Source: Saururus chinensis
Taxonomy: Eukaryota; Streptophyta; Magnoliopsida; Piperales; Saururaceae
Reading direction: 5' to 3'
NCBI GenBank assembly: GCA_035235625.1
Contig: CP141144.1
Coordinates: 37,880,014 to 37,944,013, forward strand
DNA: 64,000 nt
How positions within the stretch are numbered: the stretch's first letter is position 1; each line of letters starts with the position of its first letter. Under the pieces are notes generated by a model. That model searched no databases. It worked only from the letters and a program-made list of their open reading frames with translations, and was not told where the DNA came from. This document shows, one piece after another, positions 36,965 to 48,509 of the stretch. The position numbers and the translations under genes were made by a program.

Positions 36965-37294
36965 TTTCATAGAAGGCCATATTAGCCGATACGTGTGCAT
37001 ATTGGCTTATACATACCTATATCGGCCAAGACTAGTATGGATACGAGGGGCGGTCCCCCCCGTAAAAATTGATACATATTGGCCATATTGGTCTATGCTG
37101 TATCGATATAATTATTAGCAACATGTTATTAAAACCATCACAAATAGTATTAGTATTAGAGACTTTTCGAAAAACGACCCTATTAGTTCCACTTTTAGTG
37201 ACACTTTTAATATGCGTCATAAATAAGTATTTTAGTGCCTCTTTGTACTGCGTCACTAATAAAAGCGTTACTAATAATACTTTTTGTTGTAGTG

Positions 37295-38577
37295 TGACTT
37301 TCTTCTCCTGCTAGAATCCGACAACCCGGCCTCCCACTTGCCCTATTTTGCTTTGTGTTGGATTTCTTATATTCCCGTCAACACTGTTTCTCTCTTGACT
37401 TTCTCTCTCTATCTCTCTCCCTCTATATTTCTTCTCTTTCTATCTCTCCCTTTCTCTCTCGTGCACTCTCTCCCCCTCCCTCTCTCTCTCTTTCACTTAC
37501 TAATCTCTTCCCCCTTTATCTCTCACATGTGTCATCGTGAGCATCAGCTTTGAGGAGTAAATGGGAAAAAACAGAAGAGTTTAATTTAAAAATTTTAGTA
37601 TTTTTTTATATTATATATATATATATATATTTATGATGCATAGGATTATGTATCAACTACTCAAGGTATTTTCAACGCATATGAGTATGCATCACAAATA
37701 TATTTTATTTTATTTTATTTTTAAAAATATAATATATAATACAAAATTTTAATTAATATAAATTAAATTCCCCTACTATATCCCCTTTCCTCCTCTTGCT
37801 AGAATTCGGCAACCCTCCTACTCACCTTATTTTAGTCCGAGTTAAATTTCTTATATTCACATCTACTTTGTCCTCTCTTCTTTCTCTCTCTCTTTCTCTC
37901 CTTTTCTTTTCTTTATTTCTCTTCTCTCTCTATCACTCTTCTCTTATATCTCTTCTATTGCTCTATGTCTTATCTTTTTCTCTCTTTAACTCTTTCCCTC
38001 ACACGCTCTCTCCCTTTCTCTCTTGTCTCTCACTTCTCTTTCTCTTTCTTCCCTCTCTCTTCTTCTCTCTCCTTTTTTCTCACTTCTTTCTCTTGCCCTC
38101 TCTCTCATTCTTGATCTCTCTCCTCTCAATCTATTTATCTTCTCTCTCTCTCATGGTGCCACATGATCCCAGCTCTAAGGCAGATATGGAAGAAAGTAAT
38201 TGAATTGAATTTAATTTTTTATATTTATTTTTTATTTAAATAATAAATATATTATAAAATATAATATAATTGCAACGCTTGATAACAAGTGTAGCAAATA
38301 AAATAAATTGTTAATTTTTTTTATTATTTATAATGCTTTCAACAAAGCTTCACAAATAGTCTTAATTTTTTTAAAATACGTAGTATTATTAGCTACACTT
38401 AAAAAAACATCGCAATAGTAAACAATATTTTAAGAAAAACTTATTTTAATTGCAATGCTTATTATCAAGCCTCGTAAATAGTGCTACTATTGGCAACATT
38501 AAAAAAAAACGTCAAAAATAATTTACTAAATGTAGTTTTTAGAGATACGTTATTGTTAATTCTGCTTTTTATTAGTG
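37295..38577 (+). repeat. CT-tract units ending in an old CACTA 3' end (copy B)
   Basis: Heads near 37310 and 37798, C/T tracts 37400-37525 and 37880-38150, tags CACATGTGTCATCGTGAGC and CATGGTGCCACATGATCC, ending GCTTTTTATTAGTG at 38577. Small frames in the tracts are composition artefacts. Confidence 0.7.
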
Positions 38578-39326
38578 GAAGAAACACTGGAACTTTAAGG
38601 CGGAAGGCACGGTGAAAGATAATCAAAACCATTTTTTTACCCTCACGAAAAACGCATTTTGTTTACTAACTGGAGGGAACCTCTGGATGCATAATGCTTA
38701 CTGGGATTCAATAAATGAGAGGGGACCTCCTGCGCGATACGTACTGTAGCGTTGGCGTTGGTTGGTGATAGCAGATTTATATTAAGAGACTTAAACTCCC
38801 AAGGACAACTATGAAGCTCGTCTTAAATAAAATGAGAGGAAAGGGAAGTGAACAACAATAGGCAAAAGAAAAACAACGAAGTGCCCAGTAATAGAGACTT
38901 CTCAGTGGGGATTTCTAGGGGAACTGCAGTCTGTTGGTGAGATTAGGATTTGGTGTTTGGAGGTAAGATCGTACTCATTTGATTTCCCTTCTTGAGTTTT
39001 TTTGTTTATTTTTAGGAATAGTCATGCCTTGTACATTTTGCCTAGTTACTGTGCTCTGGTTATGCCTTGCGAAATGAGAACGTTAAAAGTGCCTAGGAAA
39101 GAAAAGAACAGTGCCTAAAGATAGGGTAAGTACATTTAAACCCCTCTTTGTTATCAAGATGAAACAATAAGCAAGATCAAATAAGCGTGGAAATACCCAT
39201 CCGCAAAGATATAGTTTACACAGTGTAAGCGCCACTCTCGGATGCTGTTCAAATGTCTTTGAGTTCTTAGATGGAACTTTTTAACTGAAATTCCCCAATT
39301 TCATATCTCATTGTACACGCTTATTA
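38578..39326 (+). repeat. Unit U, copy 4
   Basis: Nearly collinear with copy 3. A TATA-like TTTATATTAAGAG lies near 38776 and the donor-like GGAGGTAAGATCGTACTC at 38961-38978. It is the copy closest to the acyltransferase gene, but about 3 kb of other DNA lies between, so a regulatory link is speculative. Confidence 0.72.
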
Positions 39327-39534
39327 CTCCCTCTGTCTCAGTTTAGCTGTCCTATTTGTAAAAAGTGTAAATTTTAAAAAATGTGAGAAGCAACTTAGAC
39401 CACGAAAAAATAAAATTATAACTAACTTATAACCTTTTCAGGGCAGAAAAAGATCAAATTTTTGTTCGCTCCATGTCACATTAATAACTCCATTTGCTTT
39501 TATGAATTGGATAGTTAATATGAGACAGAGGGAG
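39327..39534. mobile_element. Stowaway-like MITE, 208 bp, TA target
   Basis: CTCCCTCTGTCTCAGTTTAG on the left pairs with the reverse of the right end, CTCCCTCTGTCTCATATTAA. TA flanks both ends (39325-39326 and 39535-39536). Size, TIR and TA target are those of Stowaway (Tc1/Mariner) MITEs. Confidence 0.8.
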
Positions 39535-40339
39535 TACATTGTAAGCCAATTATGACATTCGTCAGTTTTACAATGTCACTAGACTGCCTAAATTAAGTTG
39601 AAGCTTGATTCATGGACATCTGATTTTACATGGACTTTTTAAAGGTTCAATTATTCTTTGCTCATGTCAAGGCAAAACTAACTTTCGGTGCATAAAAGCT
39701 TGGCTTTTTTAAATGTGTTACAAAGCACCATTTTTTATTTTACTGTAACTTAACTTTCTTATGGATACGAGGACCATATCTTGCAAGAAAGGTACTCAGT
39801 GTGATCTCTGACGAACAGAGGAAGAAGATGATTTCATGAACCAGCCCATTTTGGGCCAATATTCGGGTTTAACTTGTTCTAAGTCTAATCAGCATGGTTT
39901 AGGGTAGACAATGAGTCACTAAAAAGTTATATTTCGTAAAATTAAGGTATTAACAGTGAAGATTTAATACTAAGCTTTTCCGCTAGATTTATTACGGATA
40001 ATATCTAACAACGACAATATTTAGGAGTTAATTAAGAATGACTATAAGTAATTAATCATTTATTCACTAAAGACTTTTAATTGTATATGAACAAAAGGAA
40101 CCTTTTACTTATGCTAATTTTTAAATGAAGAAAACCTACTCCACTAGGTCAGCATCATTGTCACTTGTCAACACCATCACCGGGACATCTTGGTTAGATG
40201 GCACTTGGGCTGGTTTTTGGCCTAGCAGCGGCTACCAGATCTGACTCTGCTACAAATAGCCAGATCCGGTAGGGCTATTATATACACCATGACATTTACT
40301 TATAGTTTTTATGCATTGGATTCACATTTGTTTTAGGGA

Positions 40340-40716
40340 CGTTTTATATCTAACGTCGCTACTATTATATTTTTTAGTAACATTTATTAAAGGTTTCCCA
40401 AAACCGTAAGTAGTATGAAATATCGCTAATGCCAATTTTTTTTAGCTAGTTACGTTTTTTATAAGGTAATTATTAATAATAGAATACAAAACATTTTCAA
40501 AACTTATTCCCAATGCTAATTTAAGTATCGCCCAATACTATTTGCAACGTTGAGTAAAACGTCACAAATCAATATTTACTATGCAACAATAAATGTCACC
40601 AATAAGTTATTAGTAACATTTTCTATTACCTTTGTAATTTATTAGTTATGATAAGAGTATTATTGACATTTATGGGGATGTTTTAAAATCGACACATGTA
40701 TCAATTTTGTGTAGTG
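40340..40716. mobile_element. CACTA 3'-end remnant (copy B)
   Basis: Counterpart of 36520-36964, with AGGGACGTTTTATATCTAACG and a terminus ATTTTGTGTAGTG that has lost two bases relative to TTTTGTTGTAGTG. Confidence 0.55.
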
Positions 40717-40890
40717 TATGCATAGAAGACTCTATGGGCCAATATAGGTATCAGCCGATACAGGTGTGTATCTACCTATACACACTTATATTTGTTGAGA
40801 CTCGTATGGGTATGAGGGTCAGCACACCCCCCACATGAAAATCAATACGTATGGTCGTATTGGTCTACCATATCGATGTAGCCGAAATGT

Positions 40891-42109
40891 ATCGATAGTT
40901 AGTTTATTAATTTTTATTTTAAAAAAATTAAAAAAATAGAATTTTTTCTAAAAACTAAAAACATATTTCAAACTCAACTTCTTCTAAGGTTTAAAGATGA
41001 TAATAATTTTTTAGAATAAAAATAATTTTATAAAATTTATGTAAGATCAATACATGTGAGTTTATAAAATTATGTAACTATTTTTTCTAAATATAGTGCT
41101 CTGTAAATATGTATTTACTAAAACATCTAACTGTGACTCATATTAAGCATCTTGTTTAGTTTCGAAATAAAATAATTTTAGTGCACTTAATATAGAAAAG
41201 ATGGAGTAATAATTTCTATAGAGTGAAGGGAGTAATAATATATAGTTCCAAAATGAACTAATTTTAGAATACCAGTATCAGCCAATACGGCCTTCTATGG
41301 TCTTATTATACTCTAAAAAAAGTATTATAATTATTTATTATTAGTTATAATATTTTTTTATGTGCATAAAAGGGTTACATTTGTTTCGGCATGTACTAAG
41401 CATATTATTGGTGCGTATATGTATCCATTGTCATCGATATTGTCATCCATATTGATACATCCTTCTATATGTGTATGTGCATAATTTTCGGTGAATATTT
41501 GCATTTTAGTATATTACGTGTGAATATCAATGGATGGAAATTTATTGCATGCTTTTGTGTAGCATGTGCATGATTAATTGAATATATTGAGTAATGCATT
41601 TCACTTACGTTGGCAATTGACATCAAATGAATGTCATGAATTTCATCCAAATCATTAATTGGTTGCTAACCTTTTTTTATAAGATGTAAGTGTTAGTAAT
41701 CTTTGTGATTTAATTCACTGACAGAGTAATTCATCCTAACTAGAATATACTAGTATGAGTTATATTTTGTTTTACAATGGTAAAATATTTTATTTATGAG
41801 AAAACAATCCTCTCGAAAATCGGTCTATAACAACTAGGAAGTTGGATTGTGCTAAGAAGTACGAGTAAACAACAAGGATCAAGAAAGGGTTTTTCTTTCA
41901 AAACCAAAGCTTTACTTTGTGCTTGATGACTAGGATCCCTACGTATGTTCAGTTTTCAAGAAAAGGTTTTTGGCTTTTCACAGCTTAGTTCAATTGTTGT
42001 TATTTTGAAACCTAATTCACATGTATGAATTATCTAATTTTACCATTCCTGTTATGACAAAAGAAAAATAATATTGATATTTTTCTACCTCAACGCAGAC
42101 AAAATCAAT
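40891..42109 (+). other. Upstream region of the acyltransferase gene
   Basis: AT-rich and stop-filled; contains a decayed Stowaway-like phrase at 41195-41235. No convincing TATA box or other cis-element can be singled out by eye. If the downstream gene is expressed, its promoter should lie in the right part of this segment. Confidence 0.4.
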
Positions 42110-42138
42110 ATGATCAAGATAAAGTGTTAGAATCATTT

Positions 42139-42525
42139 ATGGTCCAACCAGCAACTGATACACCTCGACATAGGCTATGGCTCACCGACATAGACCTTCT
42201 AATGCCAGAAGTGCATGTGCCCAGCACATACTTCTATCAACGTCCAGTTGATCTCTCATCAGATTTTTTCAACACCAATCAGCTTAGAGACTCCCTGACC
42301 AAGGCCTTGGTTCCATTCTATCCTGTCGCTGGGAGGTTTGCGAGAGACAAGAATGATCGACCTGAGATTAACTGCAATGGAGAGGGTGCACTCCTGATGA
42401 TAGCGGAGGCCGAGATTGGCATTGACGAGTTTGATGATTTTACTCCATCCAAGAAGCTCATGCAGCTCGTGCCAAAAGTTGATCTAACTAAAGGCATCTC
42501 TTCCTACCCGCTATTTTTGGCACAG
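42139..42525 (+). CDS. BAHD acyltransferase (HCT/HST-like), exon 1
   Basis: Encodes the N-terminal third of a hydroxycinnamoyl-CoA:shikimate/quinate transferase-like enzyme, which in the lignin and chlorogenate pathway moves a p-coumaroyl or caffeoyl group from CoA in the cytosol. Family landmarks are MVQPATDTPRHRLWLTDIDL, STYFYQRP, LRDSLTKALVPFYPVAGRF and EINCNGEGALL. The exon ends at CAG|GTAATC, phase 0, exactly at the conserved HCT intron position after a PLFLAQ segment. The start is uncertain. The first in-frame ATG is 42139, about ten residues inside the usual N-terminus. An ATG at 42110 opens ATG ATC AAG ATA AAG, resembling the normal start, but runs into TAG at 42128 because one base is missing relative to the downstream frame. 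Whether this is a real deletion, a base error or an internal start is open. Confidence 0.82.
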
Positions 42526-43315
42526 GTAATCTTGCACAAACTTATCATTTAATTGATTTCCACCCCTTTTCTTCATACTATTGGCACTAGGTTCCTAGTT
42601 AAGCAGGAGTGAAGTTTTGCATTGAGAAATGCTGAGCCCACCCTATCGTCCTTTAGAGCTCAAGTTTTTTAAATTTAGTTTTGAATTCATCAGTGTGCAT
42701 AAACACAAATAAACATTTTTTAATATTTAAAATACAACACAATGCAAGGTTTATGCTACTATCTTGGCTGCTGCGATTGATGCTTTTCACATAGGCATAA
42801 GAAGTCACCTATATACAATACACGAATAACATCCCTTCACAAGTTTGACTTTACAAGCAAGGCCATGACACTAGTATACAATTATCATATAGTATGTTAA
42901 TATTGTAATTCAATATTTTACAGAATAAATTACAAATATAATATGCCAATAGATAAACAACCATCAATTTCATATTGATTTTTCTTACAAAAATTGTCAA
43001 AAATGGAAACTGAGGGATTAACCCCACTATATATTTTCAACTTGAAAGTCTCTATGTGAACTACATATAAGACCCATATCAACCCAAAAGTCAAGACTTG
43101 TAAATTTGGTTTTCTCCCAAGGGTCGATCAATCAAGTATAAACAACCACATGCATAACATGCTAGTGATATCTAAGATAATCTCATCAGAGAATTGTTGG
43201 ATGGAGTTAGTAGAAGCCTTGAGGTGAGGCCGTTTATGTTCCTCAAAAGCAATACACATGCATTCAACACAAGAACATAGACATGAGGAATAGATTAATT
43301 CAAGAATAATAACTA

Positions 43316-43462
<147 letters not shown>

Positions 43463-44627
43463 ATATTTTCAATTGAATCATGGATAATATAAAACAAGAT
43501 CAAGATCAAAATTACCTTTTTGAAGATAATATAAACAAGATCAAGATCACCATTCAACCTTATAGCATGGAGATGGGAGAGATCACACTTTGAACCTCCT
43601 CTTGAGATTGCCAATGACCACTTTGAACATTTTCCATTGCACACCAAACGAGGGAGAGCAGATCTCTCTTTATCACCATGTGAGAGAGGGAGAGAAGAGA
43701 AGGCCTGTGGCTCAACCCTCACCAAGGGGAGTCATGGCCTATGCGCAAGGGCCAGAGAGGGAGCACAGAGGGGTAATAGATGCTTGCCTCTCTCAGCCTT
43801 CACGGCAAAGGGAGAGAGAGGCACTACAACAAAAAGGACTATTATTATAATAGTTCCATAAGTATCGCTAATGACTATTAGCGACACATAATAAATGTTG
43901 CATTAAACATCGCAAAAAGTGTCGTCGCTAATACCCATTTGTGACGTATAGCAAAAGCATCGCTAATAGGGCCTATTAGCGATGTATACATATGCGTTGC
44001 TATTAGTAAATCTACATCACTAAATAAATTATTAGCGACGCTTATTTTTTAGCGTCGTTAATTGATAAGTTATTAGCGACACTTTTCTATACGTCGCTAA
44101 TAGAAAAACTATTTTTTAAAAAATTTAAAATAAATTATTAGGGACGTATACCAGTAAGAATCGCTAATAAGGACTTATTAGCAATGCTTGCATATATGTC
44201 TCTAATAGAAAAATATTTTAAAAAAAATAAAAATAACTTATTAGCGACGTATAATTATAAGCGTTGCTAATCAGTCCTTATTAACAACACTTTCTATACG
44301 TAGCTAATATAATAAAGTTTTTATAAAAAATTTCAATGCGCCACTAATATCAGAATATTAAAAAAATTAAATTAAATAGCAACGCTTCTCAAGTGTCATT
44401 AATACATTTTAAAATATTTAAAAAATAATTTAGTGATGCTTTTATATGCGTCGCTAAAGATGAATTTTTTTGAAAAAATTCTACCCTTGGCTCCGGGTCG
44501 AAGGACAGGGCACAAGAATTTGGACCCCCGACTCCGCCCCCCTCCTTTGAAAATTAGAGGAGGGGGAGGGGGCGAGAAGGGGGGAAAGGGGGGTTGCAGG
44601 GGGATGGGGTCCAGAGCAAGGGGGGAG

Positions 44628-46328
44628 TGTAACACTCTGACCCGAAAAATCTGACCCAGACCGGGGGTTAATATGGGAGACAGAATCCAAATGTATTAAA
44701 TAAGTGGAAAAATTAAAATCAGACTGACCAAGAGCTGCAGACTTTGAGTGCAAGAGTCATAACCTTCTTGGCCCACGTTCTGTTGTGCGTAGATCGGAAC
44801 AAACCTAATTTTATAACTAATTCGGATCGGGTTATCGTTGCTTTGCCGTTGGTTGCTTATGTACATATTAGATACCATCCACAATATCATTCCAATGCGA
44901 TCGGATCTGAACGTAGTTTTACCTAACAACTAATACATTCACCAGACATCTGAAAATTATATACGATAAAATACGTATACTTTATATTCAAATAATTCAT
45001 TCAGAATCAAACAGAAATCTTATAAATCAACATAGTCAAACGGAAGCCAATAAATCAGCGAAATACACATCTCACATAAGTGAGTAGAATACTAACAAAA
45101 CCACACATCCCACTCTATCATAGAGTAGAGCAGAACACACAGCAGAGCATGTTGGATCATATCAAATCCCATTAGATAATATCAGATTGCATCCGACTAT
45201 ACTGATCATATCAGATTAGATCGGAGTATATCAAATCACAATAGAGCATTTTAGTGTAAGTTGGATCACCATAGAATATATCAAAGTAGATTGAATAGGA
45301 ACATATTAGCATATATCAGATCATAGCAAATTATACATCTTAATTAGTATATTACTAATTAAGATGTGCATTCATATAAATCATATCAAATTAGAAGGTC
45401 AGAAAAGCGTACTCCCCTGCAGTTCTGGAAGTGGCAACGTTTGGAGTTGCTTGTTTCTTTAGGACGTCTTCCCTTTTAGGTTCGGAGATGGCGGGCAAAA
45501 CCTCCTCTAACTCCGGAATACTTTTCTCTTTTTATACCTGTAAGCTATGGATAGAACCTCCCCTTGACCTGAGATACTTTTCTCACAACACGCTCGTAGG
45601 CGACAGAAAGAATCTCCCCTTACCCATAGATACTTCTCGCTTTCCATGCCTGATAGGTGGCGGATAGAATCTCCCCTTACTCGGAGACACTATACACTTC
45701 TCGTGCCTGTAGGTAGTGGACAAAATCTCCTCTTGTCCAGAGACATTTTTCCCTTCACATGCCCATAGGCGGCGGACAAAACCTCCCCTTTCCTGGAGAT
45801 ACTTTACCCCTCCTGCGCCCTTAGGCGGGGGATAGTTACTCCCCTTACCCCGGGGCATTTCCCCCATATAGGGTTGCTAACTTGAGAAATTGATACTTCC
45901 ATTGCATAGAACACCCTTAAATTATTTAAGAATGTTTTTTGAACGAAAGAAAACTGACTCAGAACGACTCCAAAAACTCTTTCGAAAGAATGAACGGAAA
46001 TGAGTATGGGGTACGAGTGTGCGACGGAAGCCAAAAACACGCGCATTTGTGCTTGCCATGTGTCACATTTTCATTGGACGACAAGAAGTGGTCGGCGCGC
46101 GCGGCACTTCCGACTTTGGAACTTTTAAAGTGGGTCCTGCCCATGTGGCATACTTCCTGAGGTCGTAACTTCCACTCCCGACATCCATTTTGCGTGTTCT
46201 TAGATTCGTTGTGCTTGTTATTTTGAGCTCTAACCAAATATGAGAATTCCATTAATTGAAACCCCCAAAATTATGTAATTACCCCTAACCCTCTTGGGCT
46301 AAGCTTAATCGGAACACGGGGTGCCACA
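44628..46328. mobile_element. Solo LTR, 1,701 bp, nested in CACTA-3, TSD GGGAG
   Basis: Starts TGTAACACTCTGACCC and ends GGGGTGCCACA. GGGAG flanks it on both sides (44623-44627 and 46329-46333), a perfect 5-bp target duplication. The TGTAACAC start is common in plant Gypsy LTRs. No internal region is present, so two LTRs must have recombined after insertion. It contains a minisatellite at 45480-45870. Confidence 0.9.
45480..45870 (+). repeat. Minisatellite in the solo LTR, ~63-bp period, about six units
   Basis: Units repeat GCGGACAAAACCTCCCCTT, then CTGGAGATACTTT, a variable part, and GCCCATAG or GCCTGTAG. Six degenerate units are visible. Frames through it (for example 45583-45867 minus) are repeat artefacts. 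Confidence 0.8.
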
Positions 46329-48509
46329 GGGAGGGGGAACAAGGGGAGAGGGGGTCCAAACAAAGGGGGGGAGTGGGAGGATGGCGGCGGCACCATCCTC
46401 CGACCCCACATCCCACTCCCGATCCCTATCCCAGTCCACCCTCCCCCCTCTGAAAATCAGAGGAGCGGGGGAAGGAGAGGGGCAGAGTAGGGGGGAGCAG
46501 GAGGATGGCGGTGGCACTACCGTTGCCATCCTCTGGCCTCCCTCTCCCCGGCTCCGCCCCCTCCTTCCTCCCCCCCATCCTTTGAAAATGAGAGGAGGGG
46601 GGTAGAGCATGGGAAAGGGGGGACTGGAGTAGGGGGAGAGGGGGAGGCGGAGAAGTGGAAGGGGGGACCATAGGGGGTGGAGTGGCAGAGGACGGCACCG
46701 CCCCTCCTGCCTCAGGTCACCATGGAGGGGGTGCGGAGGAGAGGGGATAAGGGGGCACCAGGAGGGAGAAGGGGGCACCGGAGGGGGTGGGGGGCCAGAG
46801 AACTGCTGGGTATGGGCAGGGGGCGATAGTGGCAGAGGGGAAGGGGGGCAGAGGACGGCGCCACCTCGTTGGCTTCAAGTCCCCAAGGAGGGGGTGTGGA
46901 GCAGTGGGGAGAAGGGGGACCAGTGGGGAGGAGGGGCACCAGAGGGGATGGGGGGCAGAGAATGGCGGGGCGTAGGGCATAGGTGGCGGGCGGTGGCGGA
47001 TGGCGAGGCAGCGGGACAAATGAATAGATTGCACGATGGGCGGTCTGTGGGGCCCTTTATAAGTAGCAAGTGATATTTTGCCCGCGTATATCATTTTTTT
47101 AAATAATAAATAATGAGCGTCGCTATTAGGAATTTTATCAACGACGTATAGAATAATATACATCGCTAATAATACCATTTTTAGCGATGTATATCACTAT
47201 ACGTCGCTAGTATCTTCTCCTCTCTCTCTCTCTCCCTCTCCATGCGCTCTCCCTCTCATCTCTCTCCCTCTCTCTCTCCTCTCTCTCACTCTCACTCTCT
47301 CTCTCCCTCTCCTCTCTTTCAACTCTCTCCTCTCCTCTCTCTCCCCCTCTTCTCTCTCCTCTCTCTCTACACACAATCTCTCCTTTAATTTCATTTTTTT
47401 ATAATTAATTTTAAAAATAAATAAATAAAATGAAATAAATACTATTAGCGACGTATAGAACTATACGTCGATAATAGTTTTTGCATTAGTGACATATAGC
47501 AATATACGTCGCTAATAGTATATTTTTATACGTCGCTAATAGTATTTTTTTTAAAATATAATAATATACAAAAAAATCTTTAAAAATTAAAAATTAATTA
47601 ATCTCCCTCTCCTCTCTCCCCTCTCTCTCCTCCCTCTCCTCTCTCTCTATCTCCCTCTCCTCTCTCTCTCTCCCTCTCCCCTCTCCCCTCTCTCCCCCTC
47701 TCTCCTCTCTATCTCTTCTCTCCCTTTGCTCTCCGTCTCCTCTCTCTCTCCCTTTCCTCTCTCTCTACACACTATCTCTCCTCTAATTTCAATTTTTTAT
47801 AATTTTTTATTTTTAAAAATTAATCTTAAAAATAAATAAATATAATGAAATAAATAATATTAGCGACGTATAACAATATACGTCCCTAATTCCAATACTA
47901 TTAGTGAAGTATATTTCTATATGTCACTAATAATAGGCTATTAGCGACGCTTATAAAAGCATCACTCATAGTTATAATTTTTTTATTTAAACTATATATC
48001 TTTTAGCAACGTTCGTATAAAGCATCACAAATAGGTTAACTATTAGTGACACTAATAATAAAGTGTTGCTAATTTGATGGTTATTAGCAACACTTTAAAC
48101 TAAGTTTCGCTACTATCTGACTATTTGTGATGTATATATTTATGTGTCGCTAATAGTTGATTTTATTGTGACGCTTCTATATGCGTCGTAAATAGTTGTT
48201 TGTAGAAACACTTGGTTTTGCGTCGCTAATACAACATTTTATTGTAGTGAGGGGCGGCTTTGAGAGGGGCATGGAAAGTGAGGGAGAGGGGCTTCTAGCC
48301 CCTATTTTGTAGTTAGAGCTTCCCCCTCCTAAGATGAACATGGGCTTAGGCCTAACTAGACTCTTTCAGGTGGTTATTTTCTAGCGGTGTCTCATTTATG
48401 TATTTGGGCTCAAGTCTATGAGCCCCTAGAGGTTGTGCACAACTACACATCCCTCATGGTCATGCCCATAGGGAGGGCAACTCCTAGATTGTTCAAGTGT
48501 GTTACACAT

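Larger units (their letters stand above)
31941..37105 (+). repeat. Large tandem duplication, copy A (~5.2 kb)
   Basis: Runs from inside the right end of CACTA-2 to a GGCCATATTGGTCTATGC...TATCGATATA segment and corresponds to 37106-40890 in the same order: CACTA 3' end, two CT-tract units, an old CACTA end, unit U, a Stowaway-like MITE, a conserved 35.5-36.5-kb segment, another CACTA end, and the GCCGATAC block. Copy A is longer because it carries extra insertions at 34526-35490 and 35672-35909. Divergence is clearly visible, so the event is not recent. Confidence 0.75.
37106..40890 (+). repeat. Large tandem duplication, copy B (~3.8 kb)
   Basis: Starts abruptly at 37106-37107 (TATCGATATA joined to ATTATTAGCAACATG) and repeats the order seen in 31941-37105. 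Its first 188 bp (37107-37294) reproduce the right terminus of a CACTA-2-like element, ending CTTTTTGTTGTAGTG. Confidence 0.75.
43822..48249. mobile_element. CACTA-3: non-autonomous CACTA element in the HCT intron, TSD AGG
   Basis: Begins CACTACAACAAAAAGGAC and ends CATTTTATTGTAGTG. AGG lies outside both ends (43819-43821 and 48250-48252). Subterminal regions at 43860-44460 and 47110-48230 are packed with TTAGCGACGC/GCGTCGCTAA pairs, and two C/T tracts lie at 47215-47400 and 47600-47780. A GC-rich core (44490-44627 and 46329-47060) is split by a solo LTR. Total length is 4,428 bp, about 2.7 kb without the LTR. No transposase frame; the open frames in the GC-rich core run in several phases and are Pro/Ser-rich, so I do not call genes. 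Confidence 0.92.

Noticed and set aside
42124-42552. GTG at 42124 as the HCT start, and the frame reading through to 42552
   Set aside because: GTG starts are not expected in plant nuclear genes, and the frame past 42525 is intron after a good donor.
44399-47394. Several Pro/Ser-rich frames of 60-157 codons
   Set aside because: They lie in the GC-rich core of CACTA-3 and in the minisatellite of the solo LTR, with no conserved motif.
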